From assembly GCF_943193095.1 (NCBI RefSeq), contig NZ_CALPCV010000013.1, positions 3,260 through 67,259 on the forward strand: a stretch of 64,000 bases of DNA, read 5' to 3'. The stretch is from Parasutterella muris (GTDB lineage: Bacteria; Pseudomonadota; Gammaproteobacteria; Burkholderiales; Burkholderiaceae_F). Positions 1-10,030 of this stretch are shown piece by piece. Each line of letters begins with the position of its first letter. Position 1 is the stretch's first letter. Made by a program: the position numbers and the translations under genes. Under the pieces are notes generated by a model. That model saw only the letters and a program-made list of their open reading frames with translations, ran no database searches and had not been told where the DNA came from.

Positions 1-1182
1 ATCCTTGAAATGCAGCATAGTCCCTCAAAAGGTCATTTGCTGTGACATAAAAATGACTGCCCGATTTTACCCACAGTACATCAAGTAGGAGATTTTTTTG
101 GGCTGAAAGAAAACTCCTTTCTGAGGTCTGAAGCCTTGAAAGGGCGCCTGGAATTCTTTGCTGGGGATCAAGAATAGGCCGCGCGAAATCATTTTTATCA
201 TCACTGATAAGCATCGACTGCAGCGTATTAAATAAACCGTGAAAATCCTGCCAAGAATACCAGTAATTATCGTCTGCAATGAATTGATCAGCAGACATAG
301 CAATCGTCTTAGAAATTGTCCAAGGGGTGGGGATTGCTTTTTGTTCCGGCTTCAGCTTGCCATTATCCTTTTTTAGGTTGTCTACCAGAACTTTCAGCAC
401 TGAAAGAGGAACGTTTGAGAGATCATAGGAGTCGTCCTTTTTGCCGCTTTCGCCTGCGATATCACTGATATTTAGGCCGAGCCCAATAGGGTCAAGCCTC
501 CAGAATTCCAGCGCGTAACGTTTATAGAGCGTCAGTTCAGGATCCTGATTTTCTTTCCTGCAAGCATCGTAATGGAAGGCTTTCAGAAGCTGGCAGCAGT
601 CAACGGGACGGATTCTGTGTTGCATGCGACGTAGTAATCCAATGTCTTTTGTTCATCAGCAGTGATGAAAAAGCAAATTTTTGCAGTTTTAATCGCATCA
701 CGGAATCTATCTTTTCCCAAGACCTGGAATTCAGTCCGGATGGCATCATAATTTTTCTTCATTTGAATGCGTGACGCATAATCAAATGGGGTATTTCCGC
801 TGTCCGTACCGCCCAGACTCTTGAAGAATTTTCCTAAAAAGCTCGAGTTCTCGTCCAACAGATCTAGTGCGTGCAAAGCTAAACAGATAGTGGTTAATCG
901 CTGTTGCCCGTCCACAACCTGAAAATCGGTTTGCTTTTTGTAGAGGAAAGCAGAACCGAGGACTTGATTTTTTAAATTGAGGAAGCTCTTAATAAAACTT
1001 CTTACGGTTTCCTCACTCCACGTATATCCGCGCTGAAAGTCAGGCAGGACAACATTCTCATTAAAATTTTCCAGAAGCGTTTCAATAGTGAAGTCAATTG
1101 ATGTGTCTTCGGTATTGCTGGGTATTTGCATTTTATGTTTGTGGAGTGGAGAAGATCTATTTCTCGTGTGATGCGTGGTCAA
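1..1182 (-). pseudogene. DUF262 (GmrS/SspE-like N-domain) protein, frameshifted and cut by window edge
   Basis: The N-terminal 199 codons (1182 down to 583) carry the DUF262 signature: DFQRGYTWSEE at about residues 48-58 and VVDGQQRLTT at 89-98. This is the DGQQR motif of the ParB/Srx-like nucleotide-binding fold found in GmrSD-type restriction and phage-defence nucleases. Near 585-600 the frame breaks after the residues VPLTAA. Reading continues in another frame as QLLKAFHYDA and stays open to base 1, so the gene originally ran on without a break and its C-terminus lies off the window. One base gained or lost explains it. A true frameshift, a sequencing error or recoding cannot be told apart here. 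The start is uncertain: the first ATG is at 1182 and a second lies 17 codons in; no clear ribosome site was seen. The nuclease half, if any, is not visible. Confidence 0.75.
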
Positions 1183-1388
1183 GCATTATAGTGTTTCTCA
1201 GATAGAAACCAAGTAGGGATATTTGAAGTCGGTATTTAGGATTTTATTTTGTTTGGCCCAATAATTGACAGATGAAACATTATCGTTGGCAATTTGGAAC
1301 TTGAACCGCAAAGGTGAGGGCAGGACGTGTTTAAGCGTTTGGCTATTATGTTCGCTATCCCCTGAGACTTGTCGCCGACACAAAAGAC

Positions 1389-1423
1389 TGCAGGCCTCGA
1401 TTTATATAAGTTCGAGGCCTGCA
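1389..1423 (-). terminator. Rho-independent terminator after the flavoprotein gene
   Basis: A perfect 12-bp inverted repeat (1389-1400 with 1412-1423, 11-nt AT-rich loop) lies 21 bp past the stop codon of the flavoprotein. Reading on the minus strand, the stem is followed within a few bases by a short T-rich run (tcttttg). Position and structure fit a terminator for that gene. Confidence 0.75.
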
Positions 1424-1443
1424 AGCTTCGCCGCTATTACTCT

Positions 1444-3039
1444 TTATTTCCAGGGTTCTAATTGAGCCGCGTACTTACCGGCGACTCGACCGAATACCAT
1501 TGCATCAGCGTTAGCGCAGGCACCCTGATATGTAAGGCCCCATGTGGAACCGAGCTCGCCCGCAACGAAAAGTCGAGGAATCGGTTTTCCGTACGGATCA
1601 AGAACCTCCGCCTTAATGGACTTCTTGGGGCCGCCCATGGTGTGATAGGTGACAGGAACCAGTTTCACAGCATAGAAGGGGCCTTCCTCAATAGGAGCTG
1701 ACCAGCTTTTTACATCACGGCCTACGAAAACCGCTTTCATATTCGGATCAGCTGTCATTGTTCTGCCATACTCAGTATCGATACCTTTTGTTCTCAAATC
1801 ACTGTTCCATCGCGCAATGGTGCTTTCGAGTACTTCAGGAACTTTGATATTCAGCTTTTGTGCGAGTTCCTTAATGGTCGGAGCTTGAATGATGACGCCG
1901 GAGTCGATTTCTTTCTGATTGTCTCTGCTCCATTTGTATCCTTCGCGGTTGATCGCCCATCCGGAACCTCCGTTGGAAATGATGGGGCCTGCCTTGAGAT
2001 AGCTGGAATCCATGATCATGTAGCACGGAATTCTCGGATATCTGTGCTGAATCGCATCGAAGTTATTGACGGACATCCAAGAGCAGTGGTAATCGAGTTT
2101 CTTCTCATTAACAAAGCGTTTGCCGTCCTGATCTACCCAAATGAAGGCAGGCTGTCTAGTAACCATAGCGATACCGGCCTGAACTCCGGGGACTTGCACG
2201 CCGAGCGGAGCAGAAACCGAATTCATATGCCACAGATCGCATCCCATGGACTGGGCCATCAGAAGACCGTCACCGGTGTGCGCGGGGCTTCCGAGATACG
2301 CCATCGGATTTCCGTAGATGTACCTTGCCATTAATTCAGGATTGCTTTGGAATCCGCCGGTGCAGATGACGACTGCCTTGTTTGCTTTTACAAAATACGG
2401 CTTGTTGTCCTTCAAGGCTTCTACGCCGATAACTTCATTTCCTCTGCGGACAAGCCTTCTTGCCGGGCAGTTAACGATAACGGGAATATTTTTAGCCTGA
2501 ACGGCTCTGTCGAAAATGCCGAATAATCGATCTCCGCCTTTTGCACCGGGGACATTGCGAACAGACATCTTGTTGACGCAGTCGGCGCCAGGCAATTCCT
2601 GATAGCCTGCGTGTCCGTAGACACCAATTTTGCCTTCAGGCGCTAGAGACTGAACATAATCGCCTAAATGAAGAGACTCTTCACAGAAAAGGTCTAAAAG
2701 TTCCTTATCCCATTCCGAACGGGAAAGTTCGTAAAGCGCCTTTTGGAATTTGAAGTAATCGTCCTTATTTGTCGGAACGACAAATCCGCCGGAGGATACC
2801 GATACATTACCGCCGCCATGGGGCATTTTTTCGAGAATCAAAACCTTTGCACCTGCGTCTGCAGCCGCAATTGCGGCATTTGATCCTGCATTTCCATAAC
2901 CTAAGACGACAACGTCAGCCTCATTATCCCAAGCCGGCATATCTTCAGGACGATCGGCTGCGATTGCAACGGACATTCCGACGGGGGCGGATATTGAAGC
3001 GGCCGAGGCGCATTTAAGGAAACTTCTTCTGGTAGACAT
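1444..3039 (-). CDS. Tat-exported FAD-dependent oxidoreductase, flavocytochrome c / fumarate reductase type
   Basis: The 531-aa protein starts with a twin-arginine signal (RRSFLK at residues 4-9, small-residue region, cleavage probably near Ala27-Ala28), so it is expected to be exported folded with its flavin to the periplasm. A Rossmann FAD motif follows (G47-Y-G-N-A-G52, acidic residue at 70), and the GELGSTWGLTYQGACANADA stretch near the C-terminus is typical of the FAD_binding_2 family. There is no haem (CxxCH) or FMN-binding domain, so electrons must come from a separate partner; none is encoded next to it. Family members reduce fumarate-like or other unsaturated substrates; the substrate here cannot be named. 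ATG start, with GGAG 8 bases upstream. It stands alone and is followed by a terminator. Confidence 0.85.
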   Translation of the reverse strand: MSTRRSFLKCASAASISAPVGMSVAIAADRPEDMPAWDNEADVVVLGYGNAGSNAAIAAADAGAKVLILEKMPHGGGNVSVSSGGFVVPTNKDDYFKFQKALYELSRSEWDKELLDLFCEESLHLGDYVQSLAPEGKIGVYGHAGYQELPGADCVNKMSVRNVPGAKGGDRLFGIFDRAVQAKNIPVIVNCPARRLVRRGNEVIGVEALKDNKPYFVKANKAVVICTGGFQSNPELMARYIYGNPMAYLGSPAHTGDGLLMAQSMGCDLWHMNSVSAPLGVQVPGVQAGIAMVTRQPAFIWVDQDGKRFVNEKKLDYHCSWMSVNNFDAIQHRYPRIPCYMIMDSSYLKAGPIISNGGSGWAINREGYKWSRDNQKEIDSGVIIQAPTIKELAQKLNIKVPEVLESTIARWNSDLRTKGIDTEYGRTMTADPNMKAVFVGRDVKSWSAPIEEGPFYAVKLVPVTYHTMGGPKKSIKAEVLDPYGKPIPRLFVAGELGSTWGLTYQGACANADAMVFGRVAGKYAAQLEPWK

Positions 3040-3370
3040 GGTGAGTTCTCCATGGTTGAGGGATTACGATTACGTTATAACCCATGCTTCCTGATCTTGG
3101 CTATTAAAATTTTAATTGTTCTAAGTAATAAGTATTTAGAATCGTAGAGTTACGGATTAACTGAATGATTTAAAGAAAGGTTTTATTTATATTTACGAAA
3201 CGATCTCAATGCTGCGGATACTCCCACTTTGTTTGCCTACAACTGCGCACGATATCAGCACAATCCCCTAACTGAGTACAATTAAACTCGTAGATTGCTC
3301 GATTTCTACTTATAATTCAACGCAGGATAGCTCGCGAAGGATCAGTGCTGGGTTCCCGAATGGGAGTAGG
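3040..3370. other. Intergenic region, no gene recognised
   Basis: 331 bases between the flavoprotein start and the end of the DUF3644 gene. AT-rich, and presumably holds the flavoprotein promoter on the minus strand, but no convincing -35/-10 pair could be picked. No open frame of note. Confidence 0.5.
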
Positions 3371-4405
3371 CTAACTGCCGGAAGTTTGCTTAGAATTTTC
3401 CTTTGCCCCTGGTGCTGTCTTTGCTTTCAGCTCTGTGAGGATATTTCCGGGATCCTTGCAGAGCTCACCCAGAATAAAATCCACAGCTTTCTGACTGTAA
3501 TAGTATCTGTCTTTTTGATCGTGTTTGTCGATGTAGCAAAGGTCTGATTGCTTCTTAATGGCGAAATAGTCAATTAACAAACAGCAATGATATTTATTGA
3601 AATTAACAACTGCGCCATTAAGAAGAAGATTAATATTCTTTTCTCTAAGACGATTTTTTATAAAGTCTATTATTTTCTTTAGCGAGTAACTGTGTGTGCT
3701 GTTAGGATCGGATTGCGTTTTGCTAATAGCGACCGGATTATCGCTTTTTGGAACCACGGTAACGCATTCGGTGGCCTCTTCTCGTTTCTTAGTTAGATAA
3801 AATCCGTGCTCGACAGGGATTGCATACTAGGGGCCATTAGCCCCTGCAAGAGTATTTAATTCCCCGTCAAGACGCGAAATATGCTCGAAAATGTCTGACG
3901 AATATTTTCCTCTCAGGGCGTCAATGGATAAAGTGTTCAGAGTTGTGGTGAGGGATAGAAAGCCTAGAGAAACCCGGTCCCCTAGGCTTATATCAGCAAA
4001 GGCAGATAACTTATCCGAATAATTGAAAATGCATGCTTGAAACAGAGGAACATACAGCATCTCGTACTCTTCGGTTATAAAATGAGTGCTTGTATTCCTA
4101 AGTTCAACTATCTTCTCAAGATTTAATCTTACCGGGTCTTTTTCATTCGTGAGTATTGTTTTGACACATCTCTCCAGACTAAATGTTCTCTTTACGTCTT
4201 TGCTTGGCTGGTAGTAAATGCTCTCTAATCCTTGAGTTTTAATGAGGTAACCTTTCAGTAGAAGTTCCCAAGCGTTACAGATGAATATCGCGAAAGCTTC
4301 CACCCTATAGCGAATAGTAGGTTTATTGTAATTTTCGACGGCTAAGAGAAACGCTTCTACTGATTTTTCGAAAAGCCGAGAAAACATGGGCTTGGGCGGA
4401 TTCAT
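3371..4405 (-). pseudogene. DUF3644-family protein interrupted by one in-frame amber codon
   Basis: The start is the ATG at 4405 (protein MNPPKPMFSR), chosen over the upstream ATG at 4438 because a good AAAGGAG ribosome site sits just before it. The first part has the DUF3644 look: FEKSVEAFLLAVENYN, then AWELLLKGYLI and ELRNTSTHF. A TAG at 3827-3829 ends it after ANGP, but the same frame continues without a break (YAIPVEHGFYLTKKREE and on) to the stop at 3371. The complete frame would be about 344 aa, the normal size for the family. Either a fresh nonsense mutation or a suppressed amber. DUF3644 proteins are of unknown biochemical role; a link to defence islands is only suggestive here. Confidence 0.75.
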
Positions 4406-4785
4406 TGTATCTCCTTTGGTTTTGAAGGAGTTTAGCAAATACTCATATATTCTTCTAGATGATGAAACAAGAAAGGAACCCCTCTCTTTGATTTATACAA
4501 AATTAGAGTGGTTATAAAATTTAGAAATTTGGGAAAGTAAAGTGTGGAGTTGCAGAATGGCTAGAAAACAGTTTTATTCCGATCTAGTTGACTATCGGGA
4601 ATAGCTTTATTTTTTGGTATTGAACGGGGCGCTTAAATTATTTTTAATAACGCTGGAGTGCGAATAAGACTTTTGTACAAGTTTATTGTCCTAAATTTTC
4701 GTTAGAAAGAAGAAGGAGAGAACAACTGCGGTCGAAGAATTCTCCTTCGTTCTATCAACTCGACAGTTGGCCACGCCTTCTTCTG
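4406..4785. other. Intergenic region between TraG and the DUF3644 gene
   Basis: 380 bases, AT-rich. Contains the ribosome site of the DUF3644 gene and the hairpin at 4712-4748. No coding region was seen and no attachment-site-like direct repeat could be recognised. Confidence 0.5.
4712..4748 (-). terminator. Probable terminator at the end of the conjugation operon
   Basis: 8-bp inverted repeat (4712-4719 with 4741-4748), about 40 bases past the TraG stop codon. On the minus strand it is followed by a pyrimidine-rich ttcttctttct run. The loop is long (21 nt), which weakens the call. Confidence 0.5.
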
Positions 4786-7752
4786 CTACTTCTTCTCACT
4801 CAAATCATTTTCCTTTTCAATTTTTCCTGCACCCATAGGCGAGGTGTAGCCGGCACCACCTAGGAACGCATTTTTCAGTACAGTGGAAACGCCTTTTTCC
4901 TTTTGCTGATACCGCTGAACGCCGTCGTCGACAGTTTCCTTCTCCAGATCAGTCGCTTCCATAGACGCGGCTGCGGCCAAATCTCTTTGGGATCTGTCTT
5001 TGTCGTATTGCCGTAAGAACTCCTCACGAGAACGATTCAGCCGGGTAAAACTGAGATCGGATTCTGTATGGATTTTTTGTCCTTCTTGGTTAACAGTTTT
5101 GGAATGATCAAGCTTTGTGCGATTCAGAGTGCGCTTTCCGATGACTGTGAGCTCTGAGAGCTCCGCTCGCTTTTGCTGAATCTGACTGGTGCCGGCATAC
5201 TGACCGGAGGCGGATCTGTCCAGCGCGTCAGCGGAAACCGCAGCGCCCAAGTTTTCTCTGGCGAGTTCATCATGAAACAGATGACGCAGACCCTCTTCTG
5301 CCGAATGCCCGCTGGAAGATATGTAGCGTCTCATGACGGCCGCGTCTCGGTTGACAATCATTGAATCATTTCCGCTGAGTCCTTCTGACACGGTTTGTGA
5401 TGCGGACTGTCCCCGGCTGAGTGTTACGCCGCGATCAGAAGATGTCCGATAGGCTTTGTCGAGAGCCTTGGTGAACGCATTCGCTGCCTGTCGTACACCG
5501 ACATCGTCACTCGTTGCGGCAATCTCCTCTGAGGCGGATCTGAGCGAGTGATATGCTTCAGCCCGCTGTCTGGCTGTAGCGCTTGTCTTAGAGCCGACAG
5601 CCGTATCCACGAGCTGCTGCGCGGTTTTTGTTTCTCCGGAGAGTCCGACGCCGAACCCGTCCGCAGCGCCGCGAAGCGTGGCGCTGAAACTTCCGCTCTT
5701 GCCGGTGCTTGAAGTGCTTCCGCTTGAAGTATTGCCGGCTCCGGCGGCTGTTTTATCGACCGCGGAGAGCTGCGGGACGGAGCTCGGAGCATTAAGAAGA
5801 GTGCCTTCGGCTGTGGGTTTGGAGACTTCGCCCTCGGCGCCCGCTTCACCTACAGCGGCTTTCATCTGTATGCCGCTCGTGACGCTGAATGCCTCAGAAT
5901 TCGAGAGACTGCGTGACGCGGAGGAGCCCTCTGCCACACTTTGACTGAGGGACGAGGAAACGCCGCCCGAGGAAACGTCTGAAAGCGCGCTGCGCTTTGC
6001 GAGACCTTCTGAGAGCGAATGAGCAAAAGAGCGCAGCGAAGAATCCGAAGATGTAGCTGCGGAGCTGACGGACAGTGCGTTTGACTCTGACTGCGTCAGG
6101 GAAACGGAGGACGTGGAAGCGGACTGTACAGATCTTGACTGCGTCAGCGAGCCGCTTGACGAAACGCCGAGATCAATAGCAGTGCGCTGCATACCGACAA
6201 CCGTTCCGTCCTGATCTCTGGTAACCGTTCCGTAGGCGGTCTGAGTGCGTGAGGCATATGGATCCGACCATCCGGCAGACAGATCTGATTTATTAGCGGA
6301 TTCGGAGTTTCGGGATGTATTTCCAAGTGAGACATTGCCCGCATTAAAATTGCCGCTTCCCGCCTGATTAGCAGCAGAAGAAGCCGCGCCCTGCGCAGGC
6401 GCCATAAGGCCAGAGGCCATAGAAACAAAAGCCATGTCGCTTCCCTTGGCAAGCGCAAATGCGATCATCGGAATCAGAAGCGTTAGACTGCCCGCGATCG
6501 CCTGTGATGAGCTTCCGGCCTCACGGATTAAATCCGCAGCCTGAAGTGTGCTTCCGCCGAATTCTGCGATCAGTCGGTTCATGGGATTGGCGTCCACTGT
6601 AATCATGAGATAGTTGGCGACCGCAAATAGGGGCGCCCACAACTGAACCCAAATGAGCAGAACAAAAAAAGATCGAAAGACTACCCCTGCAGCCGAACCG
6701 GCAGCGATCATTAGAACAAGCATGAGCGGAAATGCGGCAATGACGATAAATTCCACACAGTTGCGGATTTTAGGAAGGCTCTGCTCGGCTAACTTAGCCA
6801 GTGTTCGGTAGTTGATTTCTGATGAAAGGTTTGCGGAAGCCGAAGAAAATTTAACCGCCAAATCGAGCGGAGCTCCCGCTTGGCGCGCAATGCTTTCCAG
6901 ACCTCGCGGGAGCGCAGACAGCATGACCGAGTGCTTGAGGCTGTCCTCAAGCGATCGGGAGACGCCAAGCAGCAGGGCCTCGCTGTGTGGAAGCGTGCGC
7001 GCGATCACTGCGGAAGGATCAGGCTGCTCAGGCACCAGCAGTACGCCGAGGCGCTTTTTAATAAAATCGATCTCAACATTATTTAGATGGTCTTCCAGCG
7101 ACTGAACCGCCGCTTCGCAGCTTTGCACCGATCCGTCCTGAGCGACCGTGGAACGGGCCGGATTAACCCAGCCTTCCTGTTTGATTGTGGCCCAAAGGTT
7201 GCCTGATTGAGCGAGCTCGTTCACTTTGTCGGGATGATCAGTGAGTTCGGGACCTACGCAGTCAGCGGTAACTCGCTCGGAAAGCGCTCTTCCTTCCGGC
7301 GTGACAGCGCCCGCGTTCAGTAGCGCTGTGACGGCACGCTGCGGATAGACCAGACCGAATCGGCTGAATCGTTCGGCGTCCGGTAAAGAAAACGCAGTCT
7401 CAAATGAACCTGTCAGGAATCGTCCGATGCGTGAGGCGGCTGAAGAAAAGAAACCTACGCCTAACGGGACGCTGCTCACGACATAAACATCGGTGTTTCT
7501 CTCGTCATGAATCGCAAGATCAACCTTGGGAACGAGCATGACTGAGTAAAAGAGCACGGCCGCAAAAAGGTAGACTTTAGCGGCAAGGCCCTGCCATTTA
7601 AGGAGCGCTCCGGTGATGGCGGCGAGGAAACCTGCGAGAACCGCGGATTTAATCAGACCGGTGTAAGAGAGGCCGGAGCAGATCGCGACAAGCGCCTCGA
7701 ATAGGTCACGGATCTGACCTCCGTTCCAATAAGCGTAGTAGTCCAACACCAT
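4786..7752 (-). CDS. traG: TraG-like mating-pair stabilisation protein
   Basis: 988 aa, last gene of the conjugation operon. The N-terminal third has membrane segments (about residues 30-75 and 330-470) as in F/SXT TraG, an inner-membrane protein that helps pilus assembly and, in F, entry exclusion through its periplasmic C-terminal region. The rest is a long Ser/Ala/Thr-rich hydrophilic region (heavily serine-rich at about 530-640) and a charged, partly coiled-coil tail, also usual for the family. It begins immediately after the TraH stop codon (7753), so translation is probably coupled. No TraS/TraT exclusion genes follow it. Confidence 0.88.
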   Translation of the reverse strand: MVLDYYAYWNGGQIRDLFEALVAICSGLSYTGLIKSAVLAGFLAAITGALLKWQGLAAKVYLFAAVLFYSVMLVPKVDLAIHDERNTDVYVVSSVPLGVGFFSSAASRIGRFLTGSFETAFSLPDAERFSRFGLVYPQRAVTALLNAGAVTPEGRALSERVTADCVGPELTDHPDKVNELAQSGNLWATIKQEGWVNPARSTVAQDGSVQSCEAAVQSLEDHLNNVEIDFIKKRLGVLLVPEQPDPSAVIARTLPHSEALLLGVSRSLEDSLKHSVMLSALPRGLESIARQAGAPLDLAVKFSSASANLSSEINYRTLAKLAEQSLPKIRNCVEFIVIAAFPLMLVLMIAAGSAAGVVFRSFFVLLIWVQLWAPLFAVANYLMITVDANPMNRLIAEFGGSTLQAADLIREAGSSSQAIAGSLTLLIPMIAFALAKGSDMAFVSMASGLMAPAQGAASSAANQAGSGNFNAGNVSLGNTSRNSESANKSDLSAGWSDPYASRTQTAYGTVTRDQDGTVVGMQRTAIDLGVSSSGSLTQSRSVQSASTSSVSLTQSESNALSVSSAATSSDSSLRSFAHSLSEGLAKRSALSDVSSGGVSSSLSQSVAEGSSASRSLSNSEAFSVTSGIQMKAAVGEAGAEGEVSKPTAEGTLLNAPSSVPQLSAVDKTAAGAGNTSSGSTSSTGKSGSFSATLRGAADGFGVGLSGETKTAQQLVDTAVGSKTSATARQRAEAYHSLRSASEEIAATSDDVGVRQAANAFTKALDKAYRTSSDRGVTLSRGQSASQTVSEGLSGNDSMIVNRDAAVMRRYISSSGHSAEEGLRHLFHDELARENLGAAVSADALDRSASGQYAGTSQIQQKRAELSELTVIGKRTLNRTKLDHSKTVNQEGQKIHTESDLSFTRLNRSREEFLRQYDKDRSQRDLAAAASMEATDLEKETVDDGVQRYQQKEKGVSTVLKNAFLGGAGYTSPMGAGKIEKENDLSEKK

Positions 7753-9192
7753 TTAATTTGCGGCTCCGAATTTAAGGTTGGCGGCAAGATCGGCCGCAAG
7801 TGCACCTTTAACACTTCTTTCCAGGTGAGAAATCTGCGTCACAAAAGAGTGCGCTCGGCTCATCTGCTGAAATACGGCATCGCTTCGATCTGCTAAATCC
7901 CTGCGGACGGCGTCCACTCTCTGCTCAATCGCTTTAAGATGGTCGGCCGCGATGACGCTGGTTTGGGAGGCAGAAGACGCGGCAATCGCGGTTTTAATAT
8001 CCAGAGATAATCGATCCATGGCGCGGATCACGGCCTCGTAGGCGGCTGCCTCCACGTAAATTCTGAGCACGTCCTGAGAAAATCCGAGATATCGGTGCGA
8101 GGTGGTCGCGTTGATCAGACGGATTAACGGAATCGTGGATGAGGAGACGAGCAGAGTCAGGTCGTTTTTAGAGACGAGCGAGGGATCTCTGCTGAGAATG
8201 GAATTACGGTAGGCAGCCGCGGCGCGCATAAATTCGTAGGGCAGGTTCATTTCATCGAGCGGCGTTTTACGGACCGTGAGACAGCGATCGTCTCCGTCCT
8301 CTTTGACGCAGCGAAGACGAAAGGACTCCGCGTCGAGCGCCTCTTCATCAGGTCTTCCGAATAAAAATCCGACTAAATCCTGGCCCGCGATCGGGATCGC
8401 GCGTGTCACAGCGTCGTTTCCGCTGCCCTCCTGAACATAGATGACGGTCCCAACGAGCGTCATCATGAGCTCTTTGAGCTCGTCGCTGTAATCCGCGGAG
8501 AATTTGCCGCCCGAGAGCAGTGACCAAGTGAGGTTGAGTTCCGGCGCGTCTACGATGTTGCCTCCGGAATCTCGTCTGGTTGGCGAATTTTCTATGACGG
8601 CGGAACCGTTGGTGCGTGTCATCGCGTCGGCTTCAGAGGCGTCGGAGACGGTGCCTGAAGAGCGCAGTTCATTTTTGGAGTCGTAGCTCAGCTTATGCAG
8701 CCATTGTTCGGCACCCGACATCTTAATCAGATTCTGAGCAGTGGTGCAGGAATCCTGAAACATACCGGTGTACTGTCGGATCATGTCACGGAAACTGGTG
8801 ACCTGTTCATTTAAGTCCGGCGCGAGCGACTGCAGCGCGAGCTGGAACGCGAGCCCCGGAAGCGCTGTACCGATATTGCGCAGGAATGCAACGAATTCCT
8901 CTCGGCTCGGGATACCGAATGCGCCCATAAATATGTCGATACCGCCGCAGCCGGCGGACAGGGAGGGCGGCGTAAAGTAGAAAGCGTTGAAATCCTTTCT
9001 TGGGGCTCGATAAACAAAACCGCCCGCGGTCACAGTGTTCATGCCTGCGGACTGATAGACGCCTGCTTCAGTGAGATTGCCCTGGTAGGATCCGGCAGCG
9101 GAATAGAAATCTTTCATGAATCCCGCGTTTGCCGAAGTAGACACGGAGACGGCGCAGAGCGCTGCGCAGAGAATTTTTTTTAGTTTAATCAT
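7753..9192 (-). CDS. traH: TraH, conjugative pilus assembly / mating-pair protein
   Basis: 479 aa with an N-terminal signal peptide (cleavage probably after SANA, residue about 23), so periplasmic or outer-membrane associated. The early YQSAGMNTVTAGGFVYRAP and SAGCGGIDIFMGAFG segments are hallmarks of F-type TraH, and a coiled-coil stretch occupies the C-terminal 80 residues. In F, TraH works with TraF, TraU, TraW and TrbI in the outer-membrane pilus extension/retraction complex. It overlaps the end of TraF by 4 bases (ATGA). Confidence 0.93.
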   Translation of the reverse strand: MIKLKKILCAALCAVSVSTSANAGFMKDFYSAAGSYQGNLTEAGVYQSAGMNTVTAGGFVYRAPRKDFNAFYFTPPSLSAGCGGIDIFMGAFGIPSREEFVAFLRNIGTALPGLAFQLALQSLAPDLNEQVTSFRDMIRQYTGMFQDSCTTAQNLIKMSGAEQWLHKLSYDSKNELRSSGTVSDASEADAMTRTNGSAVIENSPTRRDSGGNIVDAPELNLTWSLLSGGKFSADYSDELKELMMTLVGTVIYVQEGSGNDAVTRAIPIAGQDLVGFLFGRPDEEALDAESFRLRCVKEDGDDRCLTVRKTPLDEMNLPYEFMRAAAAYRNSILSRDPSLVSKNDLTLLVSSSTIPLIRLINATTSHRYLGFSQDVLRIYVEAAAYEAVIRAMDRLSLDIKTAIAASSASQTSVIAADHLKAIEQRVDAVRRDLADRSDAVFQQMSRAHSFVTQISHLERSVKGALAADLAANLKFGAAN

Positions 9193-10013
9193 GATGCGTT
9201 CTGATGGGGGCTGAGAGCGTCTTGGCCTCTGAAGAGAGACTGGCCGGGAGATTTAAGCGCTAGCGTCTGTATGCGGGAGAGCATGTCCTCAAGCGAAAGA
9301 ACGCCTGACGAAACCAGATAGCTTTGCGATTTATCGCTTTTAACCATAAAAAGAGCCGGAACGCGTGAGAGTCCCTCTCCGTTGGTGAGCAGCTGAGAGA
9401 CGCCGTTATCTGGAAGCGCGTCCGGGAAATGCGGGTTTGCAGAGCCGTCCAAAGAGACTGCAAGCAGCTCAAACCCGTATTCTGTCTGCAGACGTTTAAT
9501 GAGCGGAGACTGAATCTCGCAGAATCGGCAGTCAGAGCGGTAGAAGTACATCAGGCCCCATGACTGAGTCAGAGACCGGATGTCCTCTTTCTTTTGTTCA
9601 GCGCGGGACGAATTGAGCGCTACCTGCGCAAAGTTGGCCGCCGGGTTGAGTGTCGAGAAATCAAACTGAGGGTTCTGCCAGGAGGTTCTGCGATAGACAT
9701 CTGTAAAGAGAGAAGCTTTTTCCTGTACGAAGTAGTTGACCTCCTGAAACGCGAGAACATTTTCTTCCGTAGGATTAAAGGAGGCGTTCGCTAAACGAAA
9801 CGCGTGTTCTGCCTTGAGTTCATCTGCGCTTTGGATGCTATTTAGATCTTTGAACGGAGTTGTTTTAGGTTTGGGCTTTTCTTCGTCGGGGTAGTACAGA
9901 AAGCCGCGGTCCTGGTTTTTCCAGACATCTTCCTTCCAGAAGTCGGATGCGCAAGCCTGCGTCGAGACTGCGCAGAGAAAGAGTGTTAACAGGGATAATT
10001 TATGAAGTTTCAT
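9189..10013 (-). CDS. traF: TraF, thioredoxin-fold pilus assembly protein
   Basis: 274 aa, signal peptide with cleavage near Ala20-Cys21. The C-terminal half is a thioredoxin-like domain with an intact CxxC (C162-R-F-C165) inside YFYRSDCRFCEIQSP. F-plasmid TraF lacks this motif while many TraF homologues in other mating systems keep it, so this copy may be redox-active. A periplasmic role in forming or keeping disulfides in the Cys-rich TraN, TraU and TraH partners is inferred. Overlaps TraH by 4 bases. Confidence 0.9.
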   Translation of the reverse strand: MKLHKLSLLTLFLCAVSTQACASDFWKEDVWKNQDRGFLYYPDEEKPKPKTTPFKDLNSIQSADELKAEHAFRLANASFNPTEENVLAFQEVNYFVQEKASLFTDVYRRTSWQNPQFDFSTLNPAANFAQVALNSSRAEQKKEDIRSLTQSWGLMYFYRSDCRFCEIQSPLIKRLQTEYGFELLAVSLDGSANPHFPDALPDNGVSQLLTNGEGLSRVPALFMVKSDKSQSYLVSSGVLSLEDMLSRIQTLALKSPGQSLFRGQDALSPHQNAS

Positions 10014-10030
10014 ATCGATTAAAAATAGGG

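Noticed and set aside
67..303. Open frame of 78 codons on the minus strand
   Set aside because: It lies out of frame inside the continuing DUF262 coding sequence, which explains this DNA better.
1858..2334. 158-codon plus-strand frame
   Set aside because: Antisense shadow of the flavoprotein; no family features and no ribosome site.
4406..4785. Island attachment site downstream of TraG
   Set aside because: Looked for direct repeats or a tRNA 3' end to mark an integration border; nothing convincing.
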